The position numbers and the translations under genes were made by a program. Below, piece after piece: positions 1-5,237 of a stretch of DNA of 8,120 nt (its first letter is position 1; every line of letters begins with the position of its first letter). The stretch is from an uncultured Clostridia bacterium (GTDB taxonomy: Bacteria > Bacillota > Clostridia > Christensenellales > Pumilibacteraceae): contig CANQUR010000069.1 of NCBI GenBank assembly GCA_947627075.1, positions 1-8,120 of the forward strand, read 5' to 3'. The notes beneath the pieces were generated by a model that did not search any database, was not told where the DNA came from, and was given only the letters and a program-made list of their open reading frames with translations.

Positions 1-1066
1 CCGTTTCGCCGAGCACGAGTGCGCCGACGATGCTCATTGCCATACCTACTGCGCGAGGCATTCTGACGCTCGCCTCTCTTATTATCTCGAACAGCAAAAG
101 CACAAATAAAATCTCGGGCAAAGGCGGCAATGGTATGCCCTCGATCGCGTTCATAAGCGTTGTGAGAAACCTTACTGGAATGACCTCTTGGTGAAACATT
201 TGCACGGCGACAAATAGCGCCGGCAATGCCGCTCCGAAAAACAACGCGATGAGGCGCATTATTCGCAAAAAAGACGAATATATGTTGCGCTCGTAATAGT
301 CCTCGCTGCTTTGAAGCGTTTCGATAAACATGAACGGAACGGTTAGCACCATAGGCGAGCCGTCCACTATAAGCGCCACTCTGCCTTCGAGCAACTTTGC
401 GCACACCACGTCCGGCTTTTCGGATATGCCCGACTGCTGAAAAATAGAGAACGGGTGATCTTCGAGCAGCGGTTGCAAATAATGGCTGTCGATAAGACTG
501 TCGATATCTATCTTTTTAAGGCGTTTTCGTACCTCTTCTATAAGATTCGGATCGGCAATAGTCGAAATATACACTAATGCGACGTTGGTCGAGCTTACTC
601 TGCCCACGCGATATTTTTCAATGCCCAGCGCAGGTGTGCGCAATCTCCTCTCGATAAGCCCGAGATTTGTTTTCAGATCCTCTATAAAGCCCTCTCTGGG
701 ACCGCGCATTACCGTTTCGGTGGGCGGTTCTTCCACAGAACGCTTGTCGTACTTGCGAGTATTGACCTTTATTACGTCCTCGCCCGCAAAAAGAAGCATA
801 TCTCCACTTAAAAGCATTTCCATAGCTTCTGCTTCGTCGTCTATTTGCTCCGCCTCGGATACGTAAAGCACCGTATTGATCAATTCATCTACGCTTTTGA
901 CCTCTTTGCCGTAAATTCGGAGCGATTTTATCACACTCCTAATTATTTCGGGATCGGTAAGCTCGGTATTGAATAGCAATTTATAAGTGTTTTTACCCAC
1001 CTTAACGTCGCGAGTGCCCACATAATCCTTTGTGGCAAATTGACCCAATAATTTTTCCGCTTTCAT
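1..1066 (-). CDS. GerA/SpoVAF-family spore germination protein, 3' end cut by window edge
   Basis: I read this by translating the minus strand from the ATG at 1066-1064. The frame stays open to the window edge, giving 355 residues of a family that usually runs to about 480-530. GerA proteins are inner-membrane subunits of spore germinant receptors; SpoVAF is a close relative. Visible family signatures are RGPREGFIEDLKTN at residues 121-134, EGRVALIVDGSP at 227-238, and a membrane domain starting near residue 268 (LRIMRLIALFFGAALPALF). A second hydrophobic stretch follows at about 313-330, then MPRAVGMAMSIVGALVLGE leads into a third. The soluble N-terminal domain is about 265 residues, and the part before residue 20 is short. 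No Shine-Dalgarno precedes the ATG, and an in-frame TAA 12 nt upstream rules out an earlier start. A terminator separates it from the M23 gene, so it probably starts its own unit. Family is certain; GerA versus SpoVAF subtype is not, and B and C subunits would lie outside the window. Confidence 0.93.
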   Translation of the reverse strand, partial: MKAEKLLGQFATKDYVGTRDVKVGKNTYKLLFNTELTDPEIIRSVIKSLRIYGKEVKSVDELINTVLYVSEAEQIDDEAEAMEMLLSGDMLLFAGEDVIKVNTRKYDKRSVEEPPTETVMRGPREGFIEDLKTNLGLIERRLRTPALGIEKYRVGRVSSTNVALVYISTIADPNLIEEVRKRLKKIDIDSLIDSHYLQPLLEDHPFSIFQQSGISEKPDVVCAKLLEGRVALIVDGSPMVLTVPFMFIETLQSSEDYYERNIYSSFLRIMRLIALFFGAALPALFVAVQMFHQEVIPVRFLTTLMNAIEGIPLPPLPEILFVLLLFEIIREASVRMPRAVGMAMSIVGALVLGET

Positions 1067-1073
1067 ACAAAGG

Positions 1074-1105
1074 TATTATGCGTATCAGAGGCACATAAAT
1101 ATACA
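1074..1105 (-). promoter_or_regulatory. Candidate forespore (sigma-G-like) promoter of the gerA gene
   Basis: Between the upstream terminator and the gerA ATG there are only about 38 bases. They contain GTATA at 1104-1100 and CATAATA at 1080-1074. The second matches the sigma-G -10 pattern CATnnTA exactly, and the first fits the GnATA -35 pattern. The 19-nt spacer is about one base longer than the usual 18. The -10 box ends 7 nt before the ATG, so transcription would begin at or next to the start codon. sigma-G control is expected for germinant receptors, but matches this short are weak evidence. Confidence 0.35.
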
Positions 1106-1131
1106 AAAAAAAGAGAAGGGATCTCCTTCTC
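1105..1131 (-). terminator. Rho-independent terminator after the M23/SpoIIQ-like gene
   Basis: Read on the minus strand, GAGAAGG (1131-1125) pairs with CCTTCTC (1119-1113) around a 5-nt loop. Eight T residues follow (1112-1105). It lies 24 nt past the stop codon of the M23 gene and closes that unit before gerA. Confidence 0.88.
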
Positions 1132-1155
1132 CAAAGCTTTGTATGGGGTAAAATA

Positions 1156-1749
1156 TTATTTGACTCCGCCTTCGGGCAAGTATTCGAGAGGATCGAGATA
1201 CTTTCCGTCCTTCATCATTTCGAGGTGAAGATGTACTCCCTCGCTCTTTTCAATAGACATGGTGTTGTCTACGCTTCCTATAATATCGCCTGCCTTAACG
1301 GTGTCGCCCTCATTTACCGCAACTTCCGAAGAGAGCGACTTATAATATGTCGTCACGCCGTCGTTTTGCTCGATCGTGATAACTGTACCTTCAAGCGTGG
1401 TATTTTGTATCTTTGCTACCTTTCCGCCGAAAATAGCCTTGACCTCGGTGCCCTTTTCCACCATGAAGTCCACTCCGTTATGGGTTCTCCATTGTTTAAG
1501 AGTCTTGTTGTACACAACTTTGTCCGAAAACTCCTTACCAAAGGCGTATTCATCAAAGGGCATAACATACTTTTCGGCTTGTTCGTTGATGGGTGGAATA
1601 ACGTTGCCTCCCACGTCCTGTGTGCGACCGGTCAAAGTCACGCATAATGTAATGATGATCGCGCATGCAATCAGAGTTAGTCCTATAACAAGCGCCAATA
1701 AACTTTTTTTATTCTTCTTTTCCTTGGTATTTGTAGTATAAACTTTCAT
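1156..1749 (-). CDS. spoIIQ: SpoIIQ-like membrane-anchored LytM/M23 peptidase-family protein
   Basis: This 197-residue protein has a lysine-rich cytoplasmic N-terminus (1-15), one membrane segment (about 16-40) and a short linker. A LytM/M23 domain spans about residues 60-190. In sporulating Firmicutes, SpoIIQ sits in the forespore membrane and binds mother-cell SpoIIIAH across the intermembrane space during engulfment. Both zinc/catalytic motifs are intact: HNGVD gives His90 and Asp94, and HLHLE gives His173 and His175. That resembles clostridial SpoIIQ; the B. subtilis protein has lost the first histidine. The frame runs open upstream to 1911, but the ATG at 1749 is chosen because AGGAGG lies 5 nt before it and the result is a clean single-pass anchor. 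It follows a YwmB-like gene, a pairing that fits known sporulation neighbourhoods. A general septum or cell-wall M23 hydrolase is the alternative; the short linker and the neighbours favour SpoIIQ. Confidence 0.8.
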   Translation of the reverse strand: MKVYTTNTKEKKNKKSLLALVIGLTLIACAIIITLCVTLTGRTQDVGGNVIPPINEQAEKYVMPFDEYAFGKEFSDKVVYNKTLKQWRTHNGVDFMVEKGTEVKAIFGGKVAKIQNTTLEGTVITIEQNDGVTTYYKSLSSEVAVNEGDTVKAGDIIGSVDNTMSIEKSEGVHLHLEMMKDGKYLDPLEYLPEGGVK

Positions 1750-1754
1750 AATTA

Positions 1755-1760
1755 CCTCCT
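1755..1760 (-). promoter_or_regulatory. Strong Shine-Dalgarno of the SpoIIQ-like gene (sets the start)
   Basis: AGGAGG at 1760-1755 is followed by TAATT and ATG at 1749. It decides against the longer open frame to 1911, which would run back into the YwmB-like gene. Confidence 0.9.
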
Positions 1761-1770
1761 GACACGAATG

Positions 1771-1798
1771 ATTATTGACACATTTTTTGCGTTTATAC
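1771..1798 (-). promoter_or_regulatory. Candidate sigma-F-like promoter of the SpoIIQ-like gene
   Basis: GTATA at 1798-1794 fits the sigma-F -35 pattern (GywTA). GTCAATAAT at 1779-1771 fits the -10 pattern (GgnrAnAnT) with one mismatch at a weak position. The spacer is 14 nt, about one shorter than usual. The start would fall roughly 15 nt before the ATG, leaving room for the Shine-Dalgarno. sigma-F control is known for spoIIQ in B. subtilis, which makes the match more credible, but the pattern is short and the region AT-rich. Confidence 0.4.
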
Positions 1799-1817
1799 AA
1801 TAAAAAACAAAAATTTT

Positions 1818-2204
1818 TCAGTAGCTTCCGTAAAGAAGCGGAGTTCCTATCGCGACATTTCCGTTCGATACGGCTATCATAAGGTTGACCTCTTGTCCGT
1901 TTACCGAACACGGCTCGGTAAGGCGAGGTGAAAAGGCATAGAAAACAGTCATTTCTCCTATATTTTCCTTGCGCAAAAGCTTGCCCGAAAGGTTCTTTAT
2001 GACTTCGAGCGCCGTATTTTCGTCCCCTACTATATCCATTCTGTGCGGGCCTTCGACCAAAAGCGGTTGAGTTTCGGCTTTCACGGTATCAAAAGTCCCG
2101 TAATACAATTCGCCCGCAAAGCCGCAATTCATGAGCCCGTTGTTATATAGTCTTATTCCCACAACGAGAAACAAAGCGCCCAATAAAACCACAAATCTTC
2201 TCAT
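1818..2204 (-). CDS. Short YwmB-like (TATA-box-binding-like fold) secreted or anchored protein
   Basis: This 128-residue protein begins with a hydrophobic signal or anchor segment (about 3-20, RFVVLLGALFLVVGI). The mature part has an alpha/beta pattern and ends in VNLMIAVSNGNVAIGTPLLY followed by GSY. The C-terminal half, from ALEVIKNLSG through the YAFSPRL segment to the GTPLLYGSY end, resembles the C-terminal part of YwmB-family proteins, which in Bacillus are about twice this length. YwmB is poorly understood and sits near spoIID and murAA in B. subtilis. The gene directly precedes the SpoIIQ-like gene with 68 nt between, which supports the assignment. No Shine-Dalgarno lies at the usual distance from the ATG: an AAAAGGG stretch ends 14 nt upstream. 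A candidate promoter abuts the start codon. Coding status is well supported; the family call is from memory and moderate, so I give no symbol. Confidence 0.68.
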   Translation of the reverse strand: MRRFVVLLGALFLVVGIRLYNNGLMNCGFAGELYYGTFDTVKAETQPLLVEGPHRMDIVGDENTALEVIKNLSGKLLRKENIGEMTVFYAFSPRLTEPCSVNGQEVNLMIAVSNGNVAIGTPLLYGSY

Positions 2205-2211
2205 GCGAGAG

Positions 2212-2240
2212 ATTATGACCCTTTTGTCCTATTTTAATAC
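2212..2240 (-). promoter_or_regulatory. Candidate forespore-sigma-like promoter of the YwmB-like gene
   Basis: GTATT (2240-2236) and GGTCATAAT (2220-2212) are separated by 15 nt. They resemble the sigma-F pattern GywTA / GgnrAnAnT with one mismatch in each box. The same bases read as GTATT-18-CATAATC for sigma-G, also with mismatches. The -10 box ends 7 nt before the ATG, predicting a leaderless transcript. A weak sigma-A reading (TTTAAT-17-TAAAAT, slightly upstream) is an alternative. Confidence 0.3.
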
Positions 2241-2304
2241 GTCTTTTCTGCCGATTAAAGCCGAATATATAAGCGCGAAGCGTTTGCTGCTCATCAAAAA
2301 TAGC

Positions 2305-2341
2305 AAAAAAAAGACGCCGTTGCCAAATCGCAAGCGACGCC
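2305..2341 (-). terminator. Rho-independent terminator of ispE
   Basis: On the minus strand GGCGTCGCTTGC (2341-2330) pairs with GCAACGGCGTC (2323-2313). The stem has 11 pairs, two of them G-U, with a single bulged C and loop GATTTG. Eight T residues follow (2312-2305). It lies 34 nt past the ispE stop codon, so the YwmB-like gene needs its own promoter in the roughly 100 bases that follow. Confidence 0.92.
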
Positions 2342-2375
2342 TTAGATAACAACAATAAAAATACGGCAAAGAATT

Positions 2376-3212
2376 TTATTCGAACTCTATTCCGTAGGCT
2401 TTGGTTTGAGCGGAAAACGCTTTTATCCCCTTCTCGTTCAGCCTCGCCACATCTCCGCTCGGATCATCCGAAAAGGCGTAGACCGTGGAACCGCTTCCCG
2501 TCATGTTTGGTTCGAGCCCGACCGAGCTCAAAGCGTCCATATTCGTTTTTATTTCGTCATTTAGCGAAACGGCGGCTCTTGTAAGCATATTGCCAAGGAG
2601 AGGTCTTTCGCCGCTATAAAGAGATCGTATAAGCCTATCGTTGTCTATGGGTATCTCTCCGCCCACCTTATCGAAAGTGGAATAGACTTTGGCGGTAAGG
2701 CTCTCTCCTCCGTAAATACAAATTATGCCGTATTCTTTTTTAATATCGTAAAAAGCAACGTCATCGCCTATCCCCGAAAGACGGGCATAGCCGCCCTTTG
2801 TCATATAATAGACGTCCGAGCCGACTTCGACACAAGTCTTGCGTATATTCAGTCCGCGCATTCCGAAGTCGAACAGTCGGTCGAGCGCTACGATCGTCCC
2901 GGCGGCGTCCGCGGACGAACCGCCCATGCCTCCGCCTATGGGGAGCCTTTTTTCCACAACGATATCCGCTCCGAACGGTCCGAAGCTTTTTCGCATAACG
3001 TTTACCGCTTTTAGCACGGTATTGTTTTTCACCGCTTGTCCGTTGAATATAAGATTGATCTTATCGTCCAACCTGTCGCGGACGGTCACGGTATCGCATA
3101 AATCTACCGACGCGACAATAGAATCCAACGTATGAAGTTCGCTCCTTTTGCCCGTGATATTGAGCGATAAATTGATCTTTCCGTAGACTTTTACTCTGAC
3201 TTTGCTCAACAT
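2376..3212 (-). CDS. ispE: 4-diphosphocytidyl-2-C-methyl-D-erythritol kinase
   Basis: IspE phosphorylates the 2-hydroxyl of CDP-methylerythritol with ATP, the fourth step of the MEP route to isoprenoids, in the cytoplasm. The 278 residues match the usual length. GHMP-kinase signatures are present: GKINLSLNITGKR at 11-23 with catalytic Lys12, the ATP loop PIGGGMGGSSADAA at 91-104, GSDV at 131-134 with catalytic Asp133, and NMTGSGSTVYAF at 236-247. The normally very conserved DGYH substrate loop reads ELH here, one residue shorter, though His27 is kept. The ATG at 3212 has no Shine-Dalgarno, but a good sigma-A promoter ends 6 nt before it, so the mRNA is probably leaderless. Terminators flank the gene on both sides, so it is a monocistronic unit. 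Its place after veg and sipL matches the veg-ispE neighbourhood of Firmicutes. Confidence 0.95.
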   Translation of the reverse strand: MLSKVRVKVYGKINLSLNITGKRSELHTLDSIVASVDLCDTVTVRDRLDDKINLIFNGQAVKNNTVLKAVNVMRKSFGPFGADIVVEKRLPIGGGMGGSSADAAGTIVALDRLFDFGMRGLNIRKTCVEVGSDVYYMTKGGYARLSGIGDDVAFYDIKKEYGIICIYGGESLTAKVYSTFDKVGGEIPIDNDRLIRSLYSGERPLLGNMLTRAAVSLNDEIKTNMDALSSVGLEPNMTGSGSTVYAFSDDPSGDVARLNEKGIKAFSAQTKAYGIEFE

Positions 3213-3218
3213 AAATTT

Positions 3219-3247
3219 ATTTTAGCAAAAACTCGTTTACTAATCAA
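3219..3247 (-). promoter_or_regulatory. sigma-A-type extended -10 promoter of ispE
   Basis: TTGATT (3247-3242), a spacer of exactly 17 nt, and TAAAAT (3224-3219) with an extended TGC just ahead (3227-3225). Four of six -35 bases and five of six -10 bases match consensus. It sits between the sipL terminator and ispE, where a promoter is required. Only AAATTT separates the -10 box from the ATG, placing the expected +1 at about the A of the start codon. Confidence 0.75.
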
Positions 3248-3279
3248 GAAAATAGACGTCATAATGATAAATTCCATAT

Positions 3280-3308
3280 AAAAAACGGACGAATGATTTT
3301 CGCCCGTT
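3280..3308 (-). terminator. Rho-independent terminator of the veg-sipL unit
   Basis: Minus strand AACGGGCGAA (3308-3299) pairs with TTCGTCCGTT (3293-3284), ten pairs with one G-U, around a 5-nt loop. A T run to 3280 follows. It starts 22 nt beyond the sipL stop codon. Confidence 0.92.
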
Positions 3309-3330
3309 GAAATTATATTCTTTTATCGCG

Positions 3331-4833
3331 TTATTTTATCGTACGTCTGAAGCATACTATACTTTCGCCGCCCGTAAGAGGAAAGGTCAGCTCCGGATTT
3401 TGCTCGGTGATCGTTTCCGGAGTGACGCAAAGCGCCTTTGCCGCATCCCAAAGCGTCTCCTTTTTGGCGGCGATATGCATTGCAATAGCCGCTGTCGGCG
3501 CTTCGATCCGTTCGCCTTCGCTCATCTCGGTAATTATATCGACGCATTGTTTTTCACTTACGCAAACAGTCAATCGAAGATCTGCACGCACATCTATTTC
3601 GTTTCCGCGTCTTATCTTGGTAAATATTCCCAAAACATGTCCCGTGGCATAGACGAGATCATCTTCTTTTACGTCAAGAGGTTTGAAAATCGAAAAAGGA
3701 AGTTCGACCGAGACCGAACTCGAAGAATTCGACTCGCCGCTGAAATAAATTATGTTTGTACGTACAAGTCCTTCGATCGTGACCTTGCCATCGGTCGCAT
3801 ATGCGCTTGTAATCAAAACGGAGCTGCCTATCGGAGTTATTATGCTGTCGACTATAGGCAAGCCGGCTTCGAGCGTCACGCTGCCGCTCGCTTCGTCTTG
3901 AAAGCACAGACAGTGCTTTGCCACCGCAAATTCGACCTTTTCGGTAGTCTTATTCAACTCGTTATGTACCGAAAAGGCGTCGGCTACATATTGCAAAGTA
4001 CGTTCCTCGCTCGCACAGCCGCAAAAGCTTATTTCATAAGATATGACGACGGTGTTTTCCTCTCCTTCTACTATAGTCGCTTTTTCATCGTCTATATAAG
4101 CCTTTACAAAGACGTTGGCGCCGCTCAAGCAACCATCCGCCTCCGCTTCGAAAGTATAAGGTGTAGTAAGCATAACGTGCCCCATGTTGCCGTCAAGGCT
4201 ATAAACGACGTCGCTTACTATCTCGCCTTCGATGATCGCCATGTCGGTAGAAGCGGTCGTTTTGTTTACGCATATACGACTTTCCACGCATTCTATCTTG
4301 TCGGCGTTTATCGCAGATTCGGCAGTCACCTCGGTCTTGCCGTCCACTTCGCACAAGACTTTGGTATAGCCGACCTTGCTTTCACCCAAGTAAATTTCGT
4401 CGCCGCCCTTTACAAGATATTTGATACGCTTGCTTATCTGCCCGAAAAGCTCCGTTTCGACCACGGAAGCGAGTCTTATCTCGCCTTCGGTCGCCGATAC
4501 GATATCGGTGTCGAGGACCCTTGCTATGGCGCAAGGACGTCCGCCGGTTATGGCGTCGTCTACGATTTTGTCGGTGAATTCAGTTCGATAAGTCAAACAA
4601 CGATCTCCGTTATTGCCCGAATACAGCACGCGAAAATCGACTTTTCCCTTTATTCGGGCTTCACCCGTAAACACCTCGGTAGTGATCACATCTGCGACGG
4701 CGGACACTCCCAATATCTTTGTTAATTCTTCTCCGTGCGGCGGCACGATCTTTGCCTCTGCCACCACTTGTCCCGAACATAACTTTTGTAAGCTGCCCAT
4801 GACCGCAACCTCATAAATAGGTTCAAACGCCAT
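3331..4833 (-). CDS. sipL: SipL-type SPOCS (DUF3794) and LysM spore coat morphogenesis protein
   Basis: The 500-residue protein has three beta-rich repeats of the SPOCS/DUF3794 type, at about residues 36-125, 180-270 and 330-425. They are marked by segments such as VITTEVFTGEARIKGKVDFR, DMAIIEGEIVSDVVYSL and GKVTIEGLVRTNIIYFSGE. A C-terminal LysM domain follows at about 450-497 (KKETLWDAAKALCVTPETI). No signal peptide or membrane segment is visible. In Clostridioides difficile, SipL has this architecture and about this length; its LysM domain binds SpoIVA and tethers the coat to the mother-cell-facing forespore membrane. The open frame reaches 4869 from a GTG, but the ATG at 4833 is chosen because GGAGG lies 6 nt before it. 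It lies between veg and ispE, as I recall for sipL in clostridia. A sigma-E promoter is expected, but I could not find a convincing one in the 77-nt gap after veg. Read-through from veg is possible. Confidence 0.85.
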   Translation of the reverse strand: MAFEPIYEVAVMGSLQKLCSGQVVAEAKIVPPHGEELTKILGVSAVADVITTEVFTGEARIKGKVDFRVLYSGNNGDRCLTYRTEFTDKIVDDAITGGRPCAIARVLDTDIVSATEGEIRLASVVETELFGQISKRIKYLVKGGDEIYLGESKVGYTKVLCEVDGKTEVTAESAINADKIECVESRICVNKTTASTDMAIIEGEIVSDVVYSLDGNMGHVMLTTPYTFEAEADGCLSGANVFVKAYIDDEKATIVEGEENTVVISYEISFCGCASEERTLQYVADAFSVHNELNKTTEKVEFAVAKHCLCFQDEASGSVTLEAGLPIVDSIITPIGSSVLITSAYATDGKVTIEGLVRTNIIYFSGESNSSSSVSVELPFSIFKPLDVKEDDLVYATGHVLGIFTKIRRGNEIDVRADLRLTVCVSEKQCVDIITEMSEGERIEAPTAAIAMHIAAKKETLWDAAKALCVTPETITEQNPELTFPLTGGESIVCFRRTIK

Positions 4834-4839
4834 ATTTAT

Positions 4840-4844
4840 CCTCC
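4840..4844 (-). promoter_or_regulatory. Shine-Dalgarno of sipL (sets the start)
   Basis: GGAGG at 4844-4840, then ATAAAT and ATG at 4833. It favours this start over the upstream GTG at 4869, which has no such signal. Confidence 0.88.
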
Positions 4845-4872
4845 AAAACAAAAAAAGTTTAACTAACACTAT

Positions 4873-4896
4873 ATTCTATTTCGAAGGCGAAAGAAT
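4873..4896 (-). other. Bulged hairpin in the veg-sipL gap, possible weak terminator or leader stem
   Basis: On the minus strand ATTCTTTCG (4896-4888) pairs with CGAAA and GAAT (4883-4879, 4876-4873) around a CCTT loop, nine pairs with a 2-nt bulge. The nearest T run begins about 16 nt further on, so it is not a canonical terminator. It could attenuate veg transcription or shape the sipL leader. Pairing is seen directly; function is unknown. Confidence 0.4.
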
Positions 4897-4910
4897 TATT
4901 ACCTCGGATT

Positions 4911-5153
4911 TTATTTTTTTTCGGTCAAAATCACGTCGCCGCATATCACGTCGCTATAAGAGCACGAAAGCCTCGAAACATTCTTTTCGCCGACTATCGT
5001 CATAGTGAAAAGCGACGGAAGTATCTCGTCTATCTCGCCACTGTATTTTATTATGCGTTTACGCCCTTTATTCACCTTGATCTGCAGCATTTTACCCTTT
5101 AATGCCGTAATATTGTCCTTTACGTCCTTTGCGCTCACTGCCTTCTTTTTCAT
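4911..5153 (-). CDS. veg: Veg family protein
   Basis: This 80-residue basic protein aligns by eye with B. subtilis Veg (DUF1021). It has the N-terminal helix (VKDNITALKGKMLQIKVNKG), the GRKR turn, KYSGEIDEILPSLFTMTIVG, and the SCSYSDVICGDVILT end where Veg has a similar SYADI-type segment. Veg is a small cytoplasmic protein made at high levels. In B. subtilis it has been linked to biofilm gene control, and its biochemical activity is unsettled. The ATG at 5153 follows GAGGTG with a 4-nt gap. A perfect TATAAT lies 16 nt before the ATG. The gene begins the unit that may also include sipL. Length, sequence and the veg-sipL-ispE order agree. Confidence 0.93.
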   Translation of the reverse strand: MKKKAVSAKDVKDNITALKGKMLQIKVNKGRKRIIKYSGEIDEILPSLFTMTIVGEKNVSRLSCSYSDVICGDVILTEKK

Positions 5154-5169
5154 AATTCACCTCTAAAGG

Positions 5170-5198
5170 ATTATATCCAAAAAAAGAAGAAAAAAACG
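5170..5198 (-). promoter_or_regulatory. sigma-A promoter of veg, perfect -10 box
   Basis: TATAAT at 5175-5170 lies 16 nt before the veg ATG. At 17 nt further upstream the -35 position reads CGTTTT within a T-rich stretch, a poor match to TTGACA. The expected start gives a leader of only about 10 nt that is mostly the Shine-Dalgarno. The promoter sits immediately after the preceding terminator. Confidence 0.6.
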
Positions 5199-5201
5199 CC
5201 G

Positions 5202-5237
5202 AAAAAATTACGCATGGTTCATGCTCCTATGCGTAAT
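5202..5237 (-). terminator. Terminator of the polA-coaE-transglycosylase operon, overlapping a coding end
   Basis: Minus strand ATTACGCAT (5237-5229) pairs perfectly with ATGCGTAAT (5215-5207), followed by a T run to 5202. The 13-nt loop contains the transglycosylase stop codon (5221-5219). An inner GG/CC pair can extend the stem. The upstream arm therefore encodes the last residues of the protein. Confidence 0.88.

Noticed and set aside
1774..1800. Plus-strand TTGACA followed by TATACA as a possible antisense promoter
   Set aside because: The spacing is only 14 nt, and there is no plus-strand gene downstream. The same bases are better read as the minus-strand promoter of the M23 gene.
1750..1911. 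Longer N-terminus for the M23 protein, reaching back into the YwmB-like gene
   Set aside because: The added residues are basic and unstructured and overlap another coding region. The ATG at 1749 has a near-perfect Shine-Dalgarno and gives a normal anchor.
2143..2355. 70-codon minus-strand frame spanning the ispE terminator and the start of the YwmB-like gene
   Set aside because: It runs through the terminator hairpin, overlaps the better-supported YwmB-like frame and has no family resemblance.
3307..4725. 472-codon open frame on the plus strand, antisense to sipL
   Set aside because: It lies entirely opposite sipL, whose product has clear SPOCS and LysM domains and a strong Shine-Dalgarno. 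The antisense translation shows no recognisable motif, has irregular composition, and starts inside the sipL terminator hairpin. It arises because sipL uses few codons that read as stops on the other strand.
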